A stretch of DNA of 64,000 nt from JBDIAG01 sp963835085 (GTDB lineage Bacteria > Actinomycetota > Actinomycetes > Actinomycetales > CAWJMD01), in assembly GCA_963835085.1 (NCBI GenBank), contig CAWIED010000001.1:3472001-3536000 (forward strand), read 5' to 3'. Within the stretch, counting starts at the first letter, position 1, and each line of letters opens with the position of its first letter. This document shows, piece after piece, positions 44,097 to 52,547 of the stretch. The position numbers and the translations under genes were made by a program. The notes under the pieces are model-generated. The model was given only the letters and a program-made list of their open reading frames with translations, ran no database searches and had not been told where the DNA came from.

Positions 44097-45637
44097 TGCG
44101 GCGCCCCGGTTGTGGCCAGCCGCGACCGGGTGTGCCAGAGCTTGTTGGTGTCGTTGAGCGACGACTCCACCGACGTGAGCCATACCCGCACGGGGATCCC
44201 AGGCTTGCCGCCCACCTTCACCAGGAAGTGTCCCCGGCCGGGCGGCTCGGCCTCGCGACCTGAACGGGAGTCCCAGGCGGGCGGGTCTTGCCACCCCACG
44301 AGCATCGCCTCCTCGGCGCCGGAGACGGGTACCGCCGAGCGCAGCATCGCCATCTCGGCCGCGGGCAGGCCACCGCAGATCACCATGCCCGACCGCTCCA
44401 CGAAGCCGCGCGCCTTCATCCGGTCTTCCTCGGTAGGCAACGACAGCAGGTCGCTCATGGTGTGCGAGATCATCGCCATGCCCACGCCGCGCTGCCGGTT
44501 GAGCCGGGTGAGCGCGTCGACCCGGTCGACGATGCCGCGCCCGGCCCGCAGCGCCCGCCACAGCTCGTCGAGCACGACGAAGTAGTGCCGGCGGGGTTCG
44601 AGCCCGGCGTCGGCCAGCGCGTGCGCCACGTTGACCGTGCCGAAACCCGCTGACCAGCAAGCCAACAGCACCGCCGCCTGCAGATCGGTCTGGGCGTCGT
44701 CGATGCTCGAGACGTCGAACACCACCGGCCGGTCGCGCACCATGGGTGTGCTGGTGTGCCGCGAGAACAGGCCACCGAACCGACCACCGGAGATCATGGC
44801 GACGAGAGTGGCCTCCAGGGACTCGGTGACGTCCCGGTACCGGTCGAGGTCGCCACGGTCGAGGGCCACCTGGCGCAGGTCGTCGGGCGCCTCGCGAATC
44901 ACCTGGAGCAGGTCGGCCAGCACCGGCACGCCGTTGTGGCGCTCGTCCAGAAGGCGCAGGGCTCGGTCGAGAATCGTCTCCTCCCGATCGGTGGGCGGAG
45001 TGGACCGCAGGATCGTCATGAGCGCGGCCACGATGGTGGTGCGCCGGGCGTGGGTGTCGGCGTGCAGGGCCCGCCGAGCGTCGCCGGTCAGCCGTTCGGC
45101 GGCTGCTCGGGCCTGCCCGGGATCGAGCACGTTGAGGTACCCCCGGCCCACCCCCAGGCTCACGACCTGCCCACCCAGGGCCTCGATGAGGTCGACGTAG
45201 TCGGGCTTGAGGTCGCCGAGCACGAACGGCACGACCCCATACCCGGCCAGTCCCAACGTCATTCGACGGACGATCGTCGACTTGCCCAGCCCCGGCTTGC
45301 CCAGCACGAAGGCCGACGGGTTGGAGATCAACCGGGCCCGCTGGAACCACGAGATCGGGTCGCAGCACAACGTCGAGCCGGTGAGCAGGTTGCGCCCCAC
45401 CGGCACGCCGATCATCGGCGAGCCGGCACCGGCGGCGAAGGGCCACAGCCCGCAGACCTGCACGGTAGTGCCGCGGAACTCGTCCGGCGCCTGCACGTAG
45501 ACCGAGCGCCCGGCACCCCGCCCCGGCCACCCGCGTGAGCCGGGACGCGCGACTCGGCCGGCTGGACCTGCTGTCGGCTGCCGGGCGCCGCCGACCTGGG
45601 CGCTCTTCGAGGACACCAATGCTTTGCGTTGTCTCAC
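44093..45637 (-). CDS. VirB4/TraC-like secretion ATPase
   Basis: 514 residues, GTG start at 45637 overlapping the SCO6880 stop (GTGA). Walker A GKPGLGKST (113-121), Walker B VVLDELWRALR, and SHTMSDLLSL after it. Starts with a short basic lead and TTVQVCGLWPFAAGAGSPMIGVPVG; the VirB4 N-terminal domain is much reduced, as usual in actinobacteria where the SCO6880 protein supplies it. Powers assembly or substrate transfer of the type IV system. Confidence 0.92.
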   Translation of the reverse strand: MRQRKALVSSKSAQVGGARQPTAGPAGRVARPGSRGWPGRGAGRSVYVQAPDEFRGTTVQVCGLWPFAAGAGSPMIGVPVGRNLLTGSTLCCDPISWFQRARLISNPSAFVLGKPGLGKSTIVRRMTLGLAGYGVVPFVLGDLKPDYVDLIEALGGQVVSLGVGRGYLNVLDPGQARAAAERLTGDARRALHADTHARRTTIVAALMTILRSTPPTDREETILDRALRLLDERHNGVPVLADLLQVIREAPDDLRQVALDRGDLDRYRDVTESLEATLVAMISGGRFGGLFSRHTSTPMVRDRPVVFDVSSIDDAQTDLQAAVLLACWSAGFGTVNVAHALADAGLEPRRHYFVVLDELWRALRAGRGIVDRVDALTRLNRQRGVGMAMISHTMSDLLSLPTEEDRMKARGFVERSGMVICGGLPAAEMAMLRSAVPVSGAEEAMLVGWQDPPAWDSRSGREAEPPGRGHFLVKVGGKPGIPVRVWLTSVESSLNDTNKLWHTRSRLATTGAPQ

Positions 45638-47136
45638 AACGCCTCCCGGATCTCGGTGGGAACCTTCAGATGTGACGAGAGCACGAGCCCGAGCGGCAGT
45701 GCCGCAGCGAACGAGGAGTCCTGCGAGCCGTAGACCGGCCGCAGCTGCACGCGGGCGGTGGCCGCCAGCGCGTCGATCGCAGCCTTGGCGTCGGGCAGCC
45801 GGGCGCCGTCGTGCACGGTGGCGGTGACGAGCATGCCGAAGTTCACCAGGCCGGCGCCGGTGGCCTCTTCGCGAGCGGTGGCCTCTGCCGCGGTGACCTC
45901 GGTGAGGGCCCGGGCCGAGGGACGCTGGGAGCTCGTGGCCCGAAAGCGTGCGTTGCGCTTGTCGGTCTCCACGATGCGGGCCGCGGCAGCCGGGTCGAGC
46001 ACCCGGTAGATCAGGCTGACCCGCTTGCGGTCGATGTCGGGATGCGGCGCGAGCAACGACGTGAGTACCGAGGAGTACACCTCTCCACGCGGCGGTTGGG
46101 TCATCGACCAGGTGATCGACGTTGCTCCGTCGTGTCGGTAGGAGTCCCAGTTCGCTTGTGCCGCAGCCGGACCAACGTCGGGCCAGGTGAGTTCGAGCAC
46201 CTCGCCGACCGCCCGCGCCTCTTCGAGCGCGAGGGCGGCATCGGGGTCGTAGGCGCACCGGATCACCTCGCAGAGCTCCTGACCGCCGAGGGGGCGCGCC
46301 GCACCGGCACCCGCGGCATGCAGGGCTTGGGCGAGGCCGGGCAGCCGGGTCGCGAGATCGCGGGCGACCTCGTCGGGTGCGCGTCGACGGCCTCCGCGGG
46401 CCGACGTGGCGAACGTCAGCGCCACCCAGGCGTTGATGGCCGCCGAGCCCACCGGGTAGCGGCCGGCCACCTCCGCGAGCATGGCGCGCGCGACCTCAGG
46501 CGCGCAGGGATCGATGTTGCCGAGCACCTCGCGCCGGAGTCGGGAGCCGGTGTCGGGAGCGGTCTCGATCGTCACCGACGCCGACACCAGGCCTGGCTCG
46601 TTTGCCAGCGTCGCCAGCCACTGCCCCCAATGGGCGACCCAGGAGTCCTCCTGGTCGAGATCCACGAGCGAGGCGCCGTCGGGCTCGGTGCCGAGCACCA
46701 CGGTGGTGTGGCCGGTGGTGGGCAGGTGCACGACGGCGAACCGCCTGCCCGAGGAGTCCTCGTACTCGCTCAGCTCGCTGGCCGCTGCCAGCCCGGGCAG
46801 TTGGTAACGACCCCAGGCCGTGCGCCCGAGCGGGCCACTGCGGTAGACGTCGGCGCCACCGCGCCGGGTGGCCAGCCACCCGAGCCGGCCGCCGATCCGC
46901 TGAAGACCGTTGCGATGGTGCGAATCCCGGATGAGAAGCAGCAGCAACCCCAGTGCGATGACCACGCCCACCCCGAGGCCGGTGAAGAGCCCGGCCACCA
47001 TCGTGAGCACGATCACGCTCACCAGGCCCATCATGAGCACCAGGGTGCCGATGGTGCCCAGGCCGCCCAGGCCCGCGGAGGCCGGTCGACGCCAATTTCC
47101 GTACGTTCGTCGCCGGGCGACGTCAGCTGCTGCCAC
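45634..47136 (-). CDS. SCO6880-family conjugation protein
   Basis: 500 residues, GTG 47136 with GGGGAGG upstream; overlaps the TrbL-like stop by 14 bp. Two membrane helices at about residues 22-68 (PrgI-like), then a large cytoplasmic domain equivalent to the VirB4 N-terminus: RRFAVVHLPTTGHTTVVLGT, LGNIDPCAPEVARAML, SITWSMTQPPRGEVYSSVLTSLLAP, VQLRPVYGSQDSSFAAALPLG. Pairs with the short VirB4-like ATPase encoded next. Confidence 0.92.
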   Translation of the reverse strand: MAAADVARRRTYGNWRRPASAGLGGLGTIGTLVLMMGLVSVIVLTMVAGLFTGLGVGVVIALGLLLLLIRDSHHRNGLQRIGGRLGWLATRRGGADVYRSGPLGRTAWGRYQLPGLAAASELSEYEDSSGRRFAVVHLPTTGHTTVVLGTEPDGASLVDLDQEDSWVAHWGQWLATLANEPGLVSASVTIETAPDTGSRLRREVLGNIDPCAPEVARAMLAEVAGRYPVGSAAINAWVALTFATSARGGRRRAPDEVARDLATRLPGLAQALHAAGAGAARPLGGQELCEVIRCAYDPDAALALEEARAVGEVLELTWPDVGPAAAQANWDSYRHDGATSITWSMTQPPRGEVYSSVLTSLLAPHPDIDRKRVSLIYRVLDPAAAARIVETDKRNARFRATSSQRPSARALTEVTAAEATAREEATGAGLVNFGMLVTATVHDGARLPDAKAAIDALAATARVQLRPVYGSQDSSFAAALPLGLVLSSHLKVPTEIREAL

Positions 47137-48490
47137 TGGGACCCTCCCCTGTTGCTCCGGCAGCGGCGTTGTTGGCCGCTGCATGACTTGCCTTTGCTGC
47201 CCAGACGCCCACTTCGACGCCCTTCTGCACCGCCAGGCCGACGCCCCCCGTCGCCGCGCCCGCCCCGGCAGAGGCCGCGCTCGCTGCCGCATTGCCGCCC
47301 GCTGCGGCACCACTGGCCGCAGCGCCGCCGCCTGCCGCTGCCCCGCCGCTCGCTCCGGCTGAGGGAGCACTTGCGGAGGAAGTCGCGCCCAAGGCCCCGC
47401 CTCCGTTAAGTGCCGCGGCCGGAGAGGCTCCCTTCGCACCGGTCGAACCGCGGCCGGTCGCCGACCCGCTGCCCGTGGGCGACGAGCCGGCAGCAGCCAC
47501 CCCTGAGCCGGCAGTTGAGTCGGCAGTTGGGCCGGCAGCAGGTGCCGAGGCCTTGCCCGGGGCAGCCGATCCGGTGGGCACCGCGCCGCTGGGAGACGAG
47601 CCGCTAGGGGACGAGCCGCTGGGCGGGGCACCGGCGGAAGCGCCGACACCGATTCCACCCGCGGCTGCGGCGACCATGGGCGTGCAGAACTTCATGAGTG
47701 CCGGCAGCGCGAGGATGCCGAAGCTGAGCATGGTGATGCCGCACAAGGCGGTGTACGTCGCCCCGTCCTTGGTTCCGTCTACCGCGAGCAGCTTGAACGC
47801 GACGTTGTAGATCAGTGCACCGACGGGTTTGTAGAGCAGAAAGGCCAACGTCCAGCTCAGGCATTTGCCGAACCAGCGGCGTCCGCTCTCGAGGTTGGTG
47901 AAGGCACCTGCGATGGGGAGCACTGCCAGCAGCAGGATCAGCGCGGTGGAGCGGAAGAGCAGCAGCACGATCTGAACCAGCGAGACGATCACCGCCACCA
48001 GATAGAGCGCCGAATACAGCAGCAGCCCGGCTGAGGCGGAATCAGGCGTTGTGGCGAAGAAGGCGCTGAACTTGGTGGCGAAGGTGTTCGCGTCCTGGGC
48101 CGGGATCAGCGCGGTGGCCAAGGCATCCATGGCGTCGATCAGCTGGGACAGGACGGCGACACCGCCCGCTGAGACCACGCTCGCCGTGACGAGGGAGAAC
48201 ATGAGGTCGCGGCCCGGATCGGCCCGGCGCTGCCAGGCCATCCGGCCCCCGGCGACCAGCACCGACATCACCATGAGCGCCACGACGGCCGGGTGCAGGA
48301 TGCTGTGCGCGTCGCCGATCGCCGTATCAGCGGCCGAACCGGGCGTGAGCACAAGGTCGTTCGACCTGAGCCACGCGGTGCCGAGCGAGACCAGCGACTG
48401 GGTGAGTGCCTTGGAAACATGCCCCTGAATGCCGCTCAGCGCATTGTCGAGGAGCGACTGCCCCATCGCATCGAAGGGCCACAGGCTCAT
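47123..48490 (-). CDS. TrbL/VirB6-like membrane protein
   Basis: 455 residues. Six or seven membrane helices between about residues 55 and 320 (VALMVMSVLVAGGRMAW, VLLLFRSTALILLLAVLPIAGAF, LCGITMLSFGILALPALMKF), flanked by an amphipathic start. The last 130 residues are a Gly/Ser/Ala/Pro-rich low-complexity tail (SGSSPSG-type repeats), likely flexible. Candidate for the inner-membrane channel core. ATGA overlap with the VirB2-like gene. Confidence 0.85.
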   Translation of the reverse strand: MSLWPFDAMGQSLLDNALSGIQGHVSKALTQSLVSLGTAWLRSNDLVLTPGSAADTAIGDAHSILHPAVVALMVMSVLVAGGRMAWQRRADPGRDLMFSLVTASVVSAGGVAVLSQLIDAMDALATALIPAQDANTFATKFSAFFATTPDSASAGLLLYSALYLVAVIVSLVQIVLLLFRSTALILLLAVLPIAGAFTNLESGRRWFGKCLSWTLAFLLYKPVGALIYNVAFKLLAVDGTKDGATYTALCGITMLSFGILALPALMKFCTPMVAAAAGGIGVGASAGAPPSGSSPSGSSPSGAVPTGSAAPGKASAPAAGPTADSTAGSGVAAAGSSPTGSGSATGRGSTGAKGASPAAALNGGGALGATSSASAPSAGASGGAAAGGGAAASGAAAGGNAAASAASAGAGAATGGVGLAVQKGVEVGVWAAKASHAAANNAAAGATGEGPSGSS

Positions 48491-48783
48491 CCTTGGGTCT
48501 GCAGGACGCCGCCCACCACCGCAGACGCGGAGCCGATCAGAATGCACCCCGCGAGAACCCAGCCCAGGCGAGTGGCGTGTTCGCCCCCTTCGCCACGCCG
48601 GCTGGCCAGCGCCATCGCTCCGCCGGAGATCATCACCCCGAGCACGCACACGCTGAGCGCGAACCAGGCAACCCAGCCGAGCATGGTCGTGAACCCGCCC
48701 GCCCACGAGGGTTGCGTTGATGTGACGTCCGACATGTTCTCCGCCAGCAGGACGATCGGGTGAGAGGCGAAGTAGAGCAGCAT
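48487..48783 (-). CDS. VirB2/TrbC-like small membrane protein
   Basis: 98 residues from ATG 48783 (GGAGG five bases upstream), which adds a hydrophobic lead (MLLYFASHPIVLLA); ATG 48735 with GGAG gives 82 residues. Two membrane helices (TMLGWVAWFALSVCVLGVMISGG and LGWVLAGCILIGSASAVVGG) joined by a basic loop, the pilin-like layout of VirB2. First gene of the minus-strand secretion unit, so the promoter lies in 48784-48948, a noticeably AT-rich stretch. Confidence 0.75.
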   Translation of the reverse strand: MLLYFASHPIVLLAENMSDVTSTQPSWAGGFTTMLGWVAWFALSVCVLGVMISGGAMALASRRGEGGEHATRLGWVLAGCILIGSASAVVGGVLQTQG

Positions 48784-48948
48784 GCGGCCCTCCGGGGCTT
48801 TCGTGGACGAGTGGACGTCTGATGGGATCCGAACCAGGTGCGGTCCGAACAGCTCCGATCTAACACCTAACTTCATCACTTGCTGATAGTTATCCACAGA
48901 GCACGTCTAGCGCTATCAAATACAATCACTCGTACGCATGATGGTGCC

Positions 48949-49092
48949 GTGCCCAAGATCTCTGCCCTCGCAGCGGCCGCCACCTGCCTGATCCGCCTGC
49001 GCGGAACAGCCTCACCAGCTCTCCGCCCCCGCCCTGCCGAGGTTCCGACCGGCTCTGGTTCAGACCCGATCGACCGTTCGGAGTGGACGTGA
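48949..49092 (+). CDS. possible 47-residue ORF before the wall hydrolase
   Basis: GTG 48949 (in-frame TTG 48880 upstream) to a TGA that overlaps the wall-hydrolase GTG (GTGA). Encodes KISALAAAATCLIRLRGTAS and a Pro-rich end. Third-position G/C bias is moderate, and overlap suggests coupling, but there is no recognisable family. Low confidence. Confidence 0.3.
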   Translation: MPKISALAAAATCLIRLRGTASPALRPRPAEVPTGSGSDPIDRSEWT

Positions 49093-50675
49093 CCCGCTGG
49101 ATCGTGGTCGCCGTTGCGGTGCTGCTCGCCGTCTTCGCCCTGCCTGCCGGTCTGGGAGTGTTTCTCGTGACGACGGTGCTGGGAGTCGCCGACCCCTGCG
49201 TGAGCCCAACAGCAGGCCCGCTCGCCGGCGCCAGCACCGAGCTTCGTCTGCCGCTAACCGGAAGCTATTCCGTCACAAGCGGTTTCGGCTCCCGCGTGCA
49301 CCCCGTGACGGGCCGGCGCACACAGCACAACGGGCTCGATCTGGCGATGTCACCGCACGGCGGGCCCGTGCTCGCGATGGCTGCGGGAAGCGTGGCGGGA
49401 GTCAGCGCCGGCGGAGCGGGGGGCAACGTCGTGGTGCTCGATCACGGCGACGGACTGCAGAGCAAGTACCTGCACCTGGCGCGGGTGCTGGTCGCCAAGG
49501 GCGACCACGTGGGGCCGGGTCAGCAGATCGGGGTGGAGGGCGCCACCGGACGTGTCACCGGACCACACCTGCACTGGGAGATCTGGGTGGCGGGCAAGGC
49601 GGTTGATCCGGCCAGCTGGGCGCCAGCGCACGGCCTATCGCTGGACGGCCACGCGCCAGCTATGGAGAGCGTGCATCCCGGCGTGGCTCACGTCCCTCTG
49701 CCAGCGTCCAGGGCGATCGGCAGCCCACCGACGGCGGCGGCTCAATCCGCCCCAGCGGCTGTCGGCGCCCAGAGCGCTGCCCCGCTGCCGAGCCGGATCG
49801 GCCGCTGGCAGGGCGAGCAACTGCGCAACGCGGGTCACATCATCACCGCGGGCAAGGCGCTGGGGCTCGATGACTGGACGATCACCGTCGGAGTGATGAC
49901 GGCGATGGGCGAGTCGGGTCTGGTGAACGTCGACCGGGGCGACGCTGCCGGCCCCGATTCACGCGGACTGTTCCAGCAGCGGGCCAACGGCGCCTGGGGC
50001 AGCTACGCCGACCGGATGAACCCGGACGTGGCCGCCACCAATTTCTTCCGCGCACTCGTGGCCGTCCCCGGTTTTCACGATCTGCCACCGACCCTGGCCG
50101 CACACCGGACCCAACGCAACGCGGATCCGCTGTATTACCAACGCTATTGGGCGCAGGCGGTCGAGGTTGTCGCCGGGCTCACCGCCGATCCCACGCTGTT
50201 GGCGAGCCTGCCTGATGCGGGTCAAGCGGTCGGCTGCGGCACGGCCGGCGATGCCACCGGATCTTCGGTACCGCCCGGCCCGCAGGGCGACTGCCCGGTC
50301 ACCACCAGCCCGGCCGAGCGGGGGCTCCAGGCCGATGCCCTGCGCGGTCTACGGTGCGGAGCACAGGTCTTCCCGCAAGTGCACACCTTCTACGGAGTGG
50401 GGTCCCGGGCCGGCACCTCCGACCACCCGGCCGGACGGGCCGTCGACTTCATGATCGACGGTTACCGCACACCGGCGGGGCGTGCCGTCGGCTGGCAGCT
50501 CGCCGAGTGGATGCGCGCCAACGCCGGCTCGCTGGGGGTCACCTACATCATCTTCGACCTGAAGATCTGGACGGTCGCGCAGGCCGACGCCGGCTGGCGC
50601 CCGTACACCCGCTACGGCCCCGCCCCCGACGACACCCTGGCCCACCGCAATCACGTGCACGTGTCCTTCCGATAG
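49089..50675 (+). CDS. three-domain cell-wall hydrolase of the conjugation-like module
   Basis: 528 residues from GTG 49089 (CGGAG upstream). N-terminal membrane anchor/signal (WIVVAVAVLLAVFALPAG). Domain 1, residues about 50-175: M23 endopeptidase with HNGLDLA and HLHWEIW zinc ligands. Domain 2, about 235-340: transglycosylase-like region common in phage tail and conjugation proteins (ITVGVMTAMGESGLVNVDRGDAAGPDSRGLFQQR). Domain 3, about 390-528: VanY-like/ARB-07466 C-terminal fold (GTSDHPAGRAVDFMIDGY, HRNHVHVSF). It would open peptidoglycan for the secretion channel. Transcribed away from the other secretion genes, towards the S8-CHAT pair. Confidence 0.9.
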   Translation: MTRWIVVAVAVLLAVFALPAGLGVFLVTTVLGVADPCVSPTAGPLAGASTELRLPLTGSYSVTSGFGSRVHPVTGRRTQHNGLDLAMSPHGGPVLAMAAGSVAGVSAGGAGGNVVVLDHGDGLQSKYLHLARVLVAKGDHVGPGQQIGVEGATGRVTGPHLHWEIWVAGKAVDPASWAPAHGLSLDGHAPAMESVHPGVAHVPLPASRAIGSPPTAAAQSAPAAVGAQSAAPLPSRIGRWQGEQLRNAGHIITAGKALGLDDWTITVGVMTAMGESGLVNVDRGDAAGPDSRGLFQQRANGAWGSYADRMNPDVAATNFFRALVAVPGFHDLPPTLAAHRTQRNADPLYYQRYWAQAVEVVAGLTADPTLLASLPDAGQAVGCGTAGDATGSSVPPGPQGDCPVTTSPAERGLQADALRGLRCGAQVFPQVHTFYGVGSRAGTSDHPAGRAVDFMIDGYRTPAGRAVGWQLAEWMRANAGSLGVTYIIFDLKIWTVAQADAGWRPYTRYGPAPDDTLAHRNHVHVSFR

Positions 50676-50765
50676 CGCTGCGGCTGCCACACGTCGGGCG
50701 ATGCGGCCCCGAGCCGTCACGTTCTTCGTCCAACTGTCACCACGATGGCGGCACCCGGACGCACA

Positions 50766-50782
50766 ACGTCACGCGTTGACGT
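50766..50782. promoter_or_regulatory. inverted repeat upstream of the S8 protease gene
   Basis: ACGTCA at 50766-50771 and TGACGT at 50777-50782 around CGCGT, in the 251-bp gap before the S8 gene. The CGTCAC/GTCAC words also occur at 50715 and upstream of the sigma unit (40621-40634), so a shared regulator is possible; weak evidence. Confidence 0.3.
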
Positions 50783-50926
50783 GCCCTCGACCAACAGATC
50801 GACCTGGCATCCTCCGACCTAACCGCCAACCCCCTCGGCAAGTTCGTCCACAGTGAGACGTATCAGCGGACGACGCGCCGACTCCTAGCAGGCGATAACG
50901 GCGCGTCCACACCCAAAGGAGCCATC

Positions 50927-52543
50927 ATGGCTGTCCCGTTCGTCGTCAACGAGATCATCGTCTCGCCTGGTCCCCGGCACGCCGAGGCGGTCCAACTGCT
51001 GAGGCTCGTGGCCGAGCAGGAGGGTGTGGACATCAACGAGACGAAGCACTCCCGCGATCTCGCCAGGGTGCTGCACGACACCCGGTACGCCCGGACCCCC
51101 CGCTCGTTCGTACTCACCGATCGCCCCGGCGACTACCGGGTGGGCGGGCCCTGGGATGCTCCCACCATCGTGGACAAGTGCTCGCGGCACGACCCCGAGT
51201 TGGGCATCATGATCCAGCTCAACCACGTCTACAGCGCGCACGCGGCACTGGGCGCCACGCCCATCACCATCGGCCACGGCACCGGCGGCTTCTCTCCTAT
51301 CTCCATCGGTCACAGCACGGGCGGCTTCTCACCCATCTCCATCGGCCACAGCACGGGCGGCTTCTCTCCTATCTCCATCGGTCACGGCACCTATCTGCCG
51401 TTCGACCAGGGAGAGGACGACCAAGAGCTCACGCCCTCAGGTGCTCTCGACGACTACGGGATCGTGGGTTCGGGCGGACGTCAGCCCGTGGAATGGGTCG
51501 GCGAGGCTCCGACCCGCCGGCCCGACTCCTCGTTCACCGGCCCCGATCGCCGTCCGGTCGTGGTGACGCTCGACACGGGGATCGGCGTCAACGAGTGGTG
51601 GTACGGAACCGACCCACAGACCAAGGAGCGCACCTGGAAGAACGGCGTGACCCGTGGCCTGAGTCTTGATGGCGTCAAGGTCGGCTACAGCGACAGGGCA
51701 ACCGATCCCGAGCTCAAGGGCATCAAGTGGGGCGAGCTCACCGGGGTTCTCGACACCCACAGCGGACACGGCACGTTCATCGCCGGACTCATCCGCCAGG
51801 TCTGCCCCGACGCCGACATCCGGGCCGTGCGCATCATGGGTTCCAACGGCATCGCCAACGAGTACGAACTGCTGCGTTGCCTGCTCGTGCTGGCCGAGCT
51901 CGTGACCCGGCATCGCAAGGGCCGGCCCGGTGGGATGGCGGTCGACGTGATCGTCATGTCACTGGGCTACCAGCACGAGTCACTGGCCGATGTGAAGTAC
52001 GACGGCTTCATGCTGCCGGTGCTGCGTGAACTCGGCAAATGCGGAGTGAGTGTCGTTGCGGCAGCGGGAAACTCCGCCTCCACCCAACCCGTGTACCCGG
52101 CAGCGTTCACGCCGTACAAGGGTGGGGTCGTGCCTGCTCCCGAGGTCGATTGCGTCCCCGTCACGAGCGTCGGCTCGCTCAACCCGAACTCCACCGTGGC
52201 CCTGTATTCCAACTCCGGCCCATGGGTGAATGCCTGGGAGAAGAGCGCGGCGGTGGTGTCGACCATGCCGACCACCCTCGACGGCGGCGCCCAGCCCACT
52301 ATCAGCTTCATCGACTCCCAGGGCCACACCCGCGAGACCGTCGACCTGGACGACTTCTCCTCGGGCTTCGGCGTCTGGAGCGGCACGAGCTTCGCCGCTC
52401 CGGTGTTCGCCGGAAAGGTCGCCGCGGCCCTGCTCGCCACCGGCCGGCTTGCCCAGGGTCTGCCGGCTGCCGAGGTGAGCGCCATCGTGACCGAGCTGGC
52501 ATCTCGCACTCGCCCCCATCGGACGGCCCGGGCGGCAAAATGA
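50927..52543 (+). CDS. S8 subtilisin-like protease with internal 12-residue repeats
   Basis: 538 residues, AAGGAG before the ATG. Subtilase triad: D216 (VTLDTG), H281 (HSGHGTFIAG), oxyanion N382 (AAAGN) and S488 (SGTSFAAP). No signal peptide, so it should act in the cytoplasm. The 200-residue N-terminal part is not a normal subtilase propeptide: after about 110 residues it carries three perfect G-H-[S/G]-TGGFSPISI units (116-151) and a partial fourth. Four bases before the TPR-CHAT gene, so both proteases are made together. Its substrate may be the CHAT protein, the sigma partner or its own repeats; unknown. Confidence 0.9.
   Translation: MAVPFVVNEIIVSPGPRHAEAVQLLRLVAEQEGVDINETKHSRDLARVLHDTRYARTPRSFVLTDRPGDYRVGGPWDAPTIVDKCSRHDPELGIMIQLNHVYSAHAALGATPITIGHGTGGFSPISIGHSTGGFSPISIGHSTGGFSPISIGHGTYLPFDQGEDDQELTPSGALDDYGIVGSGGRQPVEWVGEAPTRRPDSSFTGPDRRPVVVTLDTGIGVNEWWYGTDPQTKERTWKNGVTRGLSLDGVKVGYSDRATDPELKGIKWGELTGVLDTHSGHGTFIAGLIRQVCPDADIRAVRIMGSNGIANEYELLRCLLVLAELVTRHRKGRPGGMAVDVIVMSLGYQHESLADVKYDGFMLPVLRELGKCGVSVVAAAGNSASTQPVYPAAFTPYKGGVVPAPEVDCVPVTSVGSLNPNSTVALYSNSGPWVNAWEKSAAVVSTMPTTLDGGAQPTISFIDSQGHTRETVDLDDFSSGFGVWSGTSFAAPVFAGKVAAALLATGRLAQGLPAAEVSAIVTELASRTRPHRTARAAK
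51272..51391 (+). repeat. 36-bp tandem repeat inside the S8 gene
   Basis: Three 36-bp units (51272-51307, 51308-51343, 51344-51379) plus twelve bases of a fourth. Units differ at a few wobble bases and at one Ser/Gly codon but encode the same dodecapeptide, showing selection on the protein. Confidence 0.95.
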
Positions 52544-52547
52544 TGGC

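Noticed and set aside
42342..45530. 1062-codon open frame running from the TraG gene into the VirB4-like gene
   Set aside because: Only the part after ATG 44096 resembles a protein; the rest is an antisense-type or out-of-frame shadow of the VirB4-like gene, a common effect of high GC.
41946..50926. Direct repeats marking the edges of the secretion module
   Set aside because: I compared sequence around 41950-42000 and 50680-50930 by eye and found no shared repeat long enough to count.
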